From Bacteroidota bacterium (lineage in GTDB: Bacteria; Bacteroidota; Bacteroidia; Bacteroidales; Lentimicrobiaceae), in contig JAEYXG010000041.1 in NCBI GenBank assembly GCA_023428585.1, positions 1-14,215 on the forward strand: DNA of 14,215 nt, in the 5' to 3' direction. The position numbers were made by a program, and so were the translations under genes. The notes under the pieces are model-generated. The model was not told the origin of the DNA. It ran no database searches and saw only the letters and a list, made by a program, of their open reading frames with translations. Shown here in pieces: positions 1-7,165 of this stretch. Position 1 is the stretch's first letter; each line of letters begins with the position of its first letter.

Positions 1-1460
1 ATCCGGTATGCTGCAGCTATCTGTGAAAGGAGGTTATGGCCATATTTTTGCATTGTATTGTCAAGTCCGTGCAAAAACGCTTTTCTCATAACACTGTCAG
101 GTATCAGGTCACTGTATAATCCCATAATCTTATTATAATCCTTATTCATTTCAGATATCTTCCTATTTATAAACCTGTCATATCCTAATAGATCTTCGTT
201 ATTGCTGCTGTCAAAATCATCCGGTATTGGTTCCGGCTTTTCAAGTAGGTTGATTATCAATTGATGATCGTCAGTATTCTTTACTTTGCTCAATAAATAA
301 TTAACATAGTATTTACTAACCGCATCAATGCCTGAGCCCAGAGGATTCTGTGCTTCGTAGAAAATCAGGTAATTAATAAAAGAGAGATAATTCTGGTTAA
401 GCATGTTTGTAACCGAAAATTCTGCCTCAGGTATCTGACCGGTATACCGGGGACCCAGCTGCTGTATACGAGAGCCACTTATCTGATAACGGTAAAGGTT
501 TGAGAGAAGTTCATTCTCAAGAAATATGTTGAAATACTGACGAGCCTTATTACTGCATCTTAATGCGGATAGTAATGAATCCATTTCCTGCATTTCATCC
601 GTATAAACCTTTTTACGCCAACCGATATAGTCAAGTTGTGGCATTTGGTCTATATTTTCGATTTTCATAACGGGCATTTTATCAATATACTGCGAGTATA
701 CATGTTGCAAATAAATAATCTCTTCTGAAAGCATGGCATATTTGCCCATATAATGGTTGACTTCACCGTCATGTATACCTTCCCATTTACTGTTATCCTC
801 TGTCAATGTTTTAAGTAACCGGTTGAAACCAATAATTACCGTATCTCCGGGTGAGATCATTGCCTGCGTATAGGTGCTCCCATCAATAGCCAGGTGAGCC
901 AGTTGTGGATTATACGCCCTGATGCTTACCTCAAATCTGCCGTTGGTATCAATGGTGAAATTTGTCTCTGCAAGCTCTTTTTTAAAGCCATTCATTGCAT
1001 TGTAGAGTGCAACGGACCCTGTGCCGTTGAACAGGTCTGGGTCATAATCTTCAATAAATCCTGATACCACAGCAGGGGCATCCCGAAATTCTATATTACC
1101 AAATCCAATGGTGTCATAGTTGTGAAAGTCGGATACTATAGCTTTGCTGCGGGTTAATGGACATTCCTTACCTTCTGGCGAACAGACAGAAATGCTATTC
1201 CCATTAAGAATCCTAACTAATACTCTGTCAAATTTTCCCTGGTTCTTCAGTAATATCTTTATTTTGCGGTTTGAACCTGTAATTTTATCGTATTCCCAGA
1301 ACTGATTTTTATAAACTACAAATTCAGGCTGAAAACTTAAAACCCATTCAATCGAGTCATTGGCATTCAGCCAGTTACCTTTAACCACTTCAATGCTCCG
1401 GCTTGTGGTGCATGAAATTGCAGCAAATGCAAACAGCAAATAAATAACTGTCTTCTTCAT
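1..1460 (-). CDS. Large lipoprotein, probable TlpA/redoxin-family N-terminal part (partial, runs off left edge)
   Basis: An open frame runs from an ATG at 1460-1458 to the left edge with no stop, giving 486 complete codons; the C-terminus is outside the window. Residues 1-17 form a lipoprotein signal (charged MKK, hydrophobic core, lipobox AAISC with Cys17), so the protein is probably anchored in the envelope. The N-terminal third (about 20-120) is beta-rich, with motifs such as W-x8-W and Q-x-F-W-E-Y. Residues of about 130-215 read like a carboxypeptidase-regulatory-type fold: a VSGFIED strand, IDTNGRFEVSI, and ISPGDTVIIGF. The rest is helical. This layout resembles the long Bacteroidota TlpA-family lipoproteins, in which a thioredoxin fold with CxxC lies at the C-terminus. 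That part would be off-window, so the redox assignment is inference. A TAnnTTTA-like -7 element (1493-1500, minus) lies 33 bp upstream without a clear -33 partner. Confidence 0.6.
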   Translation of the reverse strand, partial: MKKTVIYLLFAFAAISCTTSRSIEVVKGNWLNANDSIEWVLSFQPEFVVYKNQFWEYDKITGSNRKIKILLKNQGKFDRVLVRILNGNSISVCSPEGKECPLTRSKAIVSDFHNYDTIGFGNIEFRDAPAVVSGFIEDYDPDLFNGTGSVALYNAMNGFKKELAETNFTIDTNGRFEVSIRAYNPQLAHLAIDGSTYTQAMISPGDTVIIGFNRLLKTLTEDNSKWEGIHDGEVNHYMGKYAMLSEEIIYLQHVYSQYIDKMPVMKIENIDQMPQLDYIGWRKKVYTDEMQEMDSLLSALRCSNKARQYFNIFLENELLSNLYRYQISGSRIQQLGPRYTGQIPEAEFSVTNMLNQNYLSFINYLIFYEAQNPLGSGIDAVSKYYVNYLLSKVKNTDDHQLIINLLEKPEPIPDDFDSSNNEDLLGYDRFINRKISEMNKDYNKIMGLYSDLIPDSVMRKAFLHGLDNTMQKYGHNLLSQIAAAYR

Positions 1461-1960
1461 TCAAGGTTGGCAATTAGATTAATTAAGTGATGTAAATCTA
1501 AGGAAAAAATATGTTCTACATCTTTAATAAGTGCAGAGGATGTGCTCTGCAATCCTCTGAAATGCTTATAGAGTCGTTTATTTTTGATGACAGATTAAGT
1601 AAATTATTTTTAGGAAGTTGCAACTTTGAGCAGTAAGGGGAGCAAGAAAGAATAAAAAAAAGCCGCATCTGCGGCTTTTTTTTATTCACACTATCATTTA
1701 CCTGCATCCTCAAATCCATGTCCGATAGCCACTTCTATGTAAGCTTTATAAATGACATTTCAGCAGAGTATAAAAAATGAAAATCACCTGACCATCTTAC
1801 TGGTTTCAAAGCATAGCCTCTGAAAATTATTGTCTGTTAATTATGTATGGAACTTCCTGATAGGACTCAATATTATTGAACAGCATACAATGCCATGTTT
1901 GACTCTTTAAATTAATTTATTACTATCAACATTTGCTGAGCGAAGTCATTGTGTTCGCAA
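1461..1960. other. 500-bp intergenic region with a terminator and nested hairpins
   Basis: No convincing gene is present between the lipoprotein start and the DUF4126 stop. The stretch holds one strong intrinsic terminator (1654-1683, listed separately), a 12-bp palindrome AAGTTGCAACTT (1615-1626), and two overlapping hairpin options at 1533-1559. A 67-codon frame on the minus strand here reads straight through the terminator and has no recognisable features. The segment from 1684 to 1960 shows nothing I can name. Confidence 0.5.
1654..1683. terminator. Strong bidirectional intrinsic terminator
   Basis: The stem GCCGC (1662-1666) pairs with GCGGC (1671-1675) around an ATCT loop. Eight A's precede it (1654-1661) and eight T's follow it (1676-1683), so it can work in both directions. 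On the minus strand it would end transcripts from the DUF4126 gene about 280 bp past that gene's stop codon. On the plus strand no recognised gene feeds into it. Confidence 0.85.
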
Positions 1961-2521
1961 TCACTTCATCCATTTCTTCCGAAGTCTCACCAGGATAAAA
2001 ATAATCATGAAAATGACAACCACCGCCACGAAGACGGGAAATACCAATGACAACAAGGATGTTCCAAAGGCGGCTGTGTTTTCGCCTGTAGCAACAATGG
2101 GATTGCCTGTTCCCGCAGTGAATTTGGAGGATGCCAATCGGCCCAATACACTCCCTCCCTGGATTGTAGCAGCCGTTCCTCCCCCAATGATCAATCCCAT
2201 TATCCATTTCAGCATATCATGGTCTACCGGCAGAACAGATGTAAGTACAAGCGTACCGGCACCGATTGCCAGAGGAGTCGTTATGGCATCAAGCAGGTTG
2301 TCGACAAAGGGAATATAATATGCTGTGATTTCAAGGATAGTAGCGGATCCGAAACAGACAATCGCAGTCCATGAACCCAGCCAAAGAAATCCTTCCTGAA
2401 GTGGCAGAAAGCCTAGTTTCGCCGCAATACTAGCCACCAGAAGAGGGACAAATACACGGAAACCGCAACTTGCAGCCAACCCGATTCCAAGGGCAATTGC
2501 TAGAATTACATCTTTTCCCAT
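1961..2521 (-). CDS. DUF4126 family integral membrane protein
   Basis: The product has 186 residues, starting at ATG 2521 and ending with TGA. The start MGKDVILAIALGIGLAASCGFRVFVPLL is the signature of the DUF4126 family: a hydrophobic first helix followed by a conserved G-F-R-x-F-x-P segment. Further hydrophobic segments lie at about 45-65, 80-100, 105-122 (the last with a glycine-rich turn IIGGGTAA) and 155-178, followed by a basic tail RLRKKWMK. The predicted location is the inner membrane, with four to five helices. No biochemical function is established for the family that I can state. It appears to be a single-gene unit: the next gene on the same strand begins 500 bp downstream, beyond a terminator. 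Confidence 0.85.
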   Translation of the reverse strand: MGKDVILAIALGIGLAASCGFRVFVPLLVASIAAKLGFLPLQEGFLWLGSWTAIVCFGSATILEITAYYIPFVDNLLDAITTPLAIGAGTLVLTSVLPVDHDMLKWIMGLIIGGGTAATIQGGSVLGRLASSKFTAGTGNPIVATGENTAAFGTSLLSLVFPVFVAVVVIFMIIFILVRLRKKWMK

Positions 2522-3130
2522 AGCACAATATTAATGCATCAATTGTCCATTTGGTTCAGTTCTGAGTTCCTAACCGAGATAAAATGCGAACAATCCGATT
2601 AATTATCAAATATCTTGAATTTGGATGCATTACAATCTACTCAACTAAGATCAATAAAACTCAAACCTCAAAGTTATAAAAAAGATAGCTGATTTTGTCA
2701 TTTTCTCATTATTGGCATTTGTGGCAAGTAATCAGAAATATTTTTAAAATGAAGCTTAGCAATGAACAGTAAACATAATGATAGCTTGCCAGAAAGTATG
2801 TAGAGTTTGTATAACCATATAAAGTCTTTGCTAATTTCCGAAAACAATTTATAGTACTTTAATAAAAATCAGAAGCATATTGGCAGTTGATTTATAAAAA
2901 TATTGATATTGCTATGGTTAAAAATACACAAGAAAGTCCAGTTTCTCTCATCTACCCTTTGATTGTCCCCTTTGCTTAACTAGATATACTTTAATTTGAA
3001 TACATATTGACGAATTAAATCATACTACAATAAGCATATCAGCATATTTTAAAATTCTGCAAACTAATTGAATATATGTGCGTTGTATACTTTATAAATA
3101 TTTAATATTCACATATTTAACGACAAAATT
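2522..3130. other. 609-bp AT-rich intergenic region between divergent genes
   Basis: This gap separates the divergently oriented DUF4126 gene (minus) and FISUMP gene (plus), so it should carry both promoters. I found no protein-coding frame worth reporting; the longest tidy one starts at 2914 and encodes only 21 residues. A possible promoter for the plus-strand gene is TTG at 3068-3070 followed after 17 bases by TACTTTAT at 3088-3095, but the match to TAnnTTTG is poor. No strong hairpin or long repeat is visible. Confidence 0.4.
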
Positions 3131-4294
3131 ATGAAAGAAAAACTAAATGATGCAGGTTTAAAAAAACTGAAGGCTTCTACGCTCAATGCTATCAATGTCA
3201 TTCAATTATCCGGATTTCGAAACATTTCGTTTGCTGTTCTGGGTTTGGTAATTACGCTAAATTTTCAAGCATGCCAGGAAAAAGATAAGGATATCTTGAC
3301 CGGTTCTATTAAGAGTGAAGCTGTTTTTCATGATTATCTACTCAATGGAAATCTGGATATTGTCACCGAAGCCCAGGTTACCAGAAATACTGGAATGCCA
3401 GCGATGCAAAGCATACTGATTGGTAATTTTAACCTTTTGGATTATGAAGATTGTTTTGTACTAAATATTGCAACAGGGCAAAACGGCAATGCAGTTTCAT
3501 CAGCAGTTGTTGAATACGATGGGGAGGAACTACTGAATCCTTCCGATTTCTCAAATTCACCGCAACACTTCACTTTTCAGATTTGTGATTTAACTGAATC
3601 ATCGGTGCTAAAGGTTGAAGTAAGAGGCACGCCCGGGTCAGTAATTGACATCTGGATTGAAGGTAAAATGAATTCGTTTGTTGATGCTAGGGATGGAATG
3701 AGATATTCGGTTATTCAGATCGGGAACCAACTTTGGATGGGTGAAAACCTTACTTGGTTACCGCAAGTAAACCCCAATGGTGTAAACTCATTAACTGATC
3801 CGCTTTATTATGTCTATGGTTATAGTGGTAATGATGTAAATGTAGCTAAAACTCACTCCAACTATGATTCGTTCGGTGTTCTTTATAATTGGCCGGCAGC
3901 TATGACTGCAGCTCCTGAAGGCTGGCATTTGCCTAGTGATAATGAGTGGAAACAACTAGAAATGTCATTGGGAATGTCGGAGACAGATGCAAATGCACTA
4001 ACAAATCGAGGCACTAATGAAGCTACTCAATTGAAGGCAACATACAGTTGGGCTGGAAGTGGAAATGGAACCAACTCTAGCGGATTTGCAGCACTTGGTG
4101 GAGGAATTTATAACAGTCTTACAGGTAATTTTTTTGGGATTGGTACAATTGGAAACTGGTGGACATCTACTGAAGATTTAATATCACCAAACAATGCATG
4201 GACCCGAAGAATGTTGGATGTAAGCAGTCAGGTGAACCGGAGTGCAATCCCGGTTAAATCTTTCGGTTTCACAATTAGATGTGTGAGAGATTAG
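3131..4294 (+). CDS. FISUMP-domain surface lipoprotein
   Basis: The product has 387 residues. The C-terminal half (about 188-386) is a FISUMP domain (Fibrobacter succinogenes major paralogous domain). It shows the usual landmarks in order: DGMRYSVIQIGNQLWMGENL, GVLYNWPAA, PEGWHLPSDNEWKQLE, a SSGFAALGGGIY block, GNWWTSTE, and the terminal SFGFTIRCVRD. The region from about 55 to 185 is a beta-rich module without an assigned family, with a VLKVEVRGTPGSVIDIWIEG strand pair. A hydrophobic segment (33-45) precedes Cys48, which would be the lipidated residue, although the FQAC lipobox is imperfect and the 30-residue N-region is unusually long. No alternative ATG follows, so the start stands. A surface location is probable; the binding or structural role is unknown. 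The stop codon overlaps a small hairpin (4294-4310). Confidence 0.8.
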   Translation: MKEKLNDAGLKKLKASTLNAINVIQLSGFRNISFAVLGLVITLNFQACQEKDKDILTGSIKSEAVFHDYLLNGNLDIVTEAQVTRNTGMPAMQSILIGNFNLLDYEDCFVLNIATGQNGNAVSSAVVEYDGEELLNPSDFSNSPQHFTFQICDLTESSVLKVEVRGTPGSVIDIWIEGKMNSFVDARDGMRYSVIQIGNQLWMGENLTWLPQVNPNGVNSLTDPLYYVYGYSGNDVNVAKTHSNYDSFGVLYNWPAAMTAAPEGWHLPSDNEWKQLEMSLGMSETDANALTNRGTNEATQLKATYSWAGSGNGTNSSGFAALGGGIYNSLTGNFFGIGTIGNWWTSTEDLISPNNAWTRRMLDVSSQVNRSAIPVKSFGFTIRCVRD

Positions 4295-4570
4295 GATATT
4301 TAAGATATCCATCTAAAGCAATTTCTTTAAGCAAAATAATAGCTATCCCTTGTAAGGTTGCTTTTATTTGTTTTATGAGACAATCTGGACTTGAATCATG
4401 CAAGAACTCAATTACCATTGCGTTTCATCAAGAAAGGATCAATATTTTAACATCTTGAACAATTCTTCATTCATTAAGGCACCTATATCGAAAAAGATTT
4501 TAATATTGGGTTGACAAGTAATAATTCCCGGATATGTAACCTTAATGCAATTATAGTAAACATGATGAAT

Positions 4571-4598
4571 AAAAAAGAGCCGGAATTCCGGCTTTTTT
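4571..4598. terminator. Intrinsic terminator downstream of the FISUMP gene
   Basis: The perfect palindrome GCCGGAATTCCGGC (4579-4592), extended by one A-T pair to 4578-4593, can form a 5-6 bp GC stem with an AATT loop. Six T's follow (4593-4598) and an A-rich run precedes it (4571-4576), so it may act in both directions. It lies about 280 bp beyond the stop codon of the FISUMP gene and just upstream of the next gene's promoter. Confidence 0.8.
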
Positions 4599-4635
4599 AT
4601 TAAACAGCTTTAGACAAAATGTTTTGCATATTTAC

Positions 4636-4666
4636 TTGCTTTAGCTTAAAAAAAATTGTAATTTTA
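4636..4666 (+). promoter_or_regulatory. Candidate Bacteroidota-type promoter of the PHP hydrolase gene
   Basis: TTG at 4636-4638 is followed after 20 bases by TAATTTTA at 4659-4666, one base off the Bacteroidota -7 consensus TAnnTTTG. It sits between the preceding terminator and the gene, leaving a leader of roughly 85-90 bases. The TPR lipoprotein gene has the same arrangement with the same spacing. Confidence 0.5.
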
Positions 4667-4760
4667 TATACTCCTACCCCCCAGCTCTTGGAGTCCCAAA
4701 TGTGCTGTAAAACACTTCACGGCAAATCAACCAGTTTAAGAGGACTTTAAAATCAAGTAT

Positions 4761-6611
4761 ATGAAAAAATTAATTCACTTTTTGTTATTGGGAAGTTTCA
4801 TTTTTCATCTCAGTATTTTAACCACTTGTGCCCAGATGACCATCGGTGGTTATAATGTGTATTATGGAAGCCTCCATAACCATACAGCTTATTCTGACGG
4901 GGAGGGGACACCTACACAGGCTTATCAATATGCCCGGGAGATCGGCCAACAAGATTTTTTTGGGTTGTCTGATCACGGTGAGATGTTATCATCTACCGAA
5001 TGGAGCAATATCAAATCAGCGGCTAACAGTGCCAACCAAGATGGAATCTATACAACTTTCTATGGGTTTGAGTGGTCTAGTTTTTGGAGTTATGGTCATG
5101 TTTCTGTCTTTAATACTGACGATTACTGTGGCTATCTATCTGTTGGAAGTTTCAATTCGCTCCTTTCATGGATTAATGCGCGTAATGGAATCGCATTCTT
5201 TAACCATCCGGGTTGGGATAACTTGGCATATACCGAGTTTGATCACTTCAGTGACATTCCTTCCTCAAAGTTCGTAGGGATTGAACTTTGGAATGATCAG
5301 AATGGCTTCAGCACTTACTACTATAATGACGGTTTCTATTCCAATGATGGAAATAAAAGTTATTATGATGAAGCACTTGTCAGAGGTTGGAAAATTGGGG
5401 CATCAGGAGGTGATGACAATCATTCTGCAACCTGGGGAACAGCAACCCAGATGAGAATGGCTGTTCTTGCCCCGGCCAATACACGTAGTGAAATAATGAA
5501 CGCTCTGATTGCGCGTAGATTCTATTCCACCTTAGATAAAAACCTTGGATTGTCGTTTAAGATTAATGGAGCCGAAATGGGCTCATCAGTACCAGCTGGA
5601 AACTATGATGCCATTATAACAGCCACAGACGCTGACAATGAATTCTTTACACAAATCCAGCTATTCAAGAATGGGACATTAATTTACAACTGGTATTTAT
5701 TTGACGCAACACCTGTTTATTCTTACAATCTTACTTCAGTCAGCGGAGATTACTATTACATAAAAGTGACACAATCAGATGGAAATGAAGCCATTTCCTC
5801 GCCAGTGCATATCATGGCTCCACCCAATCAACCTCCATTGGTTCAAATTACTGCACCTAATAACGGTGCTAATTACAATACAGGAGCAACCGTATTGATA
5901 ACTTCCAATGCTTCAGATCCTGATGGAACTGTAAATAAGGTTGAGTTTTATTCAGGCACTACTAAATTGGGAGAAGATGCAATAGCACCTTATGAATATA
6001 GTTGGTCAAATGTGGAAAATGGCAATTATACACTAAGCTGTAAGGCATTTGATAATCTGGGGTTATCAACCAACTCAGAAGTAGTTAATATTTCTGTTAC
6101 AACACCCAGTGTTATGATCCTTGACTTAAGGATATCAGCTGGGAATAATGATGCAGAAGAAGGTAAATCGGGAATTGTTAATGTGACGAATGATGACCTG
6201 GAACTTGTGTATGATACTAAAACAACGGGTAATCAAGTTGTCGGCCTGCGATTTAACAACACAGGAATCCCACAGGGAGCAACCATCACTCAAGCCTATC
6301 TTCAGTTTACAGTTGATGAAAAATCAACAGCAGGCTGCAATCTTAAGATTGAAGGAGAAGCATCAGGCAACTCACAAGCCTTTGTCAATACCCAGAATAA
6401 TATCTCACAAAGGCAAAGGACATCCACCAATTTAACCTGGATACCATTAAAATGGAGTATTGTCGGAGCATCAGGTACAGCACAACAAACACCTGATATT
6501 AAAAACATAATTCAGGAAATTGTCAATAGATCAGACTTTCAGCCTACAGGTGGACTTGCTTTCATCTTTACAGGAACAGGAAAACGAGTAGCTGAAAGTT
6601 ATGAAGGATGA
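4761..6611 (+). CDS. Secreted PHP-type (CehA/McbA-like) metallohydrolase with Ig and DNRLRE-like domains, cut short by an in-frame TGA
   Basis: 616 residues are encoded before TGA. A signal peptide ends CA|Q (cleavage after Ala24). The PHP domain (about 30-265) keeps metal-site motifs: HNH at 39-41 in a LHNHTAYSDG block, SDHGE at 70-74, Glu104 in GFEWS, His113, NHPGW at 148-152, Glu175, and GGDDNH at 216-221. This pattern fits the CehA/McbA branch, whose characterised members hydrolyse esters or phosphoesters; the substrate here is unknown. A beta-domain follows (about 265-353), then a bacterial Ig-like domain (about 358-447, with SDPDGTVNKVEFYSG). Next comes a DNRLRE-like domain from 456 (AYLQFTVDE, ISQR, TPDIKNIIQEIVNR, GKRVAESYEG). 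The stop falls before that domain's final strand. The same frame continues to 6950 with a T9SS sorting domain, so the gene is probably an interrupted 729-codon frame. TGA ends other genes here, so recoding is not expected genome-wide. Confidence 0.8.
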   Translation: MKKLIHFLLLGSFIFHLSILTTCAQMTIGGYNVYYGSLHNHTAYSDGEGTPTQAYQYAREIGQQDFFGLSDHGEMLSSTEWSNIKSAANSANQDGIYTTFYGFEWSSFWSYGHVSVFNTDDYCGYLSVGSFNSLLSWINARNGIAFFNHPGWDNLAYTEFDHFSDIPSSKFVGIELWNDQNGFSTYYYNDGFYSNDGNKSYYDEALVRGWKIGASGGDDNHSATWGTATQMRMAVLAPANTRSEIMNALIARRFYSTLDKNLGLSFKINGAEMGSSVPAGNYDAIITATDADNEFFTQIQLFKNGTLIYNWYLFDATPVYSYNLTSVSGDYYYIKVTQSDGNEAISSPVHIMAPPNQPPLVQITAPNNGANYNTGATVLITSNASDPDGTVNKVEFYSGTTKLGEDAIAPYEYSWSNVENGNYTLSCKAFDNLGLSTNSEVVNISVTTPSVMILDLRISAGNNDAEEGKSGIVNVTNDDLELVYDTKTTGNQVVGLRFNNTGIPQGATITQAYLQFTVDEKSTAGCNLKIEGEASGNSQAFVNTQNNISQRQRTSTNLTWIPLKWSIVGASGTAQQTPDIKNIIQEIVNRSDFQPTGGLAFIFTGTGKRVAESYEG

Positions 6612-6950
6612 TCCTCCAAAGCTGTACTTCTCCATGTGGAATATTCATTGGCTAAAAGCTCACTGATCAGCGATGTAGTGCCATTGAATCAATCAGTTGA
6701 ACCTCCTGTTGATCTAAAAGTTACCTTATATCCAAATCCAGCAAATAATTTTATTATTGTTAGGTTAGATAATGAGCAGACTATAGATAAAATAATGTGC
6801 TACAATTCGTCTGGACAGTTGGTAAGTACCTGTATGGTAAACTCACCAGGTGAATATACTTTTGACTGCGGTAAATTAAAGAATGGACTCTACCTATTAA
6901 TGATACAGTCAGGTATATTATGCGGAGTCAGCAAATTTATCATAGAGTAA
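6612..6950 (+). pseudogene. 3' remainder of the PHP hydrolase gene: end of DNRLRE domain plus T9SS sorting domain
   Basis: This is the continuation, in the same frame, of the 4761 gene after TGA 6609-6611. The first residues SSKAVLLHVEYS are what one expects to follow the AESYEG end of a DNRLRE-like domain. A short linker follows, then a type A T9SS C-terminal sorting domain: LYPNPANNFIIVRL, a CYNSSGQLV strand, LKNGLYLLMIQSG, and the final KFIIE before TAA. A GTG at 6636 could formally start a 104-codon frame, but it has no signal peptide and begins inside the domain, so independent translation is unlikely. Read as one protein, the product would be a T9SS-exported cell-surface enzyme. Confidence 0.8.
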
Positions 6951-6974
6951 AAGTGATTAACTACATCTAAATGT

Positions 6975-7002
6975 AAAAGCCGCTTTTCAGCGGCTTTTCT
7001 TT
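6975..7002 (+). terminator. Intrinsic terminator of the PHP hydrolase locus
   Basis: AAAAGCCGCT (6975-6984) pairs perfectly with AGCGGCTTTT (6989-6998) around a TTTC loop, and the T-rich tail continues as CTTT. It begins 24 bp after the TAA at 6948-6950. This position supports the view that the transcription unit reaches 6950 and not the TGA at 6611. Confidence 0.88.
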
Positions 7003-7085
7003 AGTTTATATAATATATTTACTGTGTTCTCAATCTTACAGTACTCAGCACATTTGATTGAAGACATACAACCGTTACTTAAAAG

Positions 7086-7116
7086 TTGTATCCACTTGAA
7101 GTTATTCGTATATTTA
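7086..7116 (+). promoter_or_regulatory. Candidate Bacteroidota-type promoter of the TPR lipoprotein gene
   Basis: TTG at 7086-7088 is followed after 20 bases by TATATTTA at 7109-7116, one mismatch from TAnnTTTG. Transcription would begin near 7123, leaving a leader of roughly 40 bases before ATG 7166. This also argues against the earlier TTG codon at 7121 as the translation start. Confidence 0.5.
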
Positions 7117-7165
7117 CAATTTGGTTAAACTATTACCTGTCTCAATATATAAATTAAATAACTCC

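Larger units (their letters stand above)
4295..4760. other. 466-bp intergenic region with terminator and promoter
   Basis: No gene is supported here. Just after the FISUMP stop there is a 6-bp hairpin GGATAT/ATATCC (4294-4310). A bulged stem follows (AAGCAA 4329-4334 with TTGCTT 4358-4363, enclosing CCTT/AAGG), ending in a T-rich run, which might be a weak terminator. The stronger terminator lies at 4578-4598 and the likely promoter of the next gene at 4636-4666; both are listed separately. The leader of the next gene contains a run of six C's (4677-4682), unusual in this AT-rich DNA. Confidence 0.45.

Noticed and set aside
1516..1719. 67-codon open frame on the minus strand
   Set aside because: It reads through the strong terminator at 1654-1683 and has no domain, signal peptide or promoter support.
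1926..2318. Open frames overlapping the DUF4126 gene on both strands
   Set aside because: They are shadows of a well-recognised family gene; their translations have irregular composition and no motifs.
2914..2979. 21-codon open frame in the large AT-rich gap
   Set aside because: Too short, with no initiation signal or recognisable peptide.
6609..6611. TGA read as selenocysteine or reassigned codon
   Set aside because: TGA is the natural stop of at least three other genes in this window, and I saw no selenocysteine-type context or functional reason at this position.
6636..6950. Separate 104-residue protein starting at GTG 6636
   Set aside because: It is in frame with the upstream gene, begins inside the DNRLRE-like domain and lacks a signal peptide, while a T9SS tail needs one. 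It is better explained as the remainder of the interrupted gene.
7121..7165. TTG start extending the TPR lipoprotein by 15 residues
   Set aside because: The extension would bury the lipoprotein signal and overlaps the predicted transcription start region; ATG 7166 gives a textbook lipoprotein signal.
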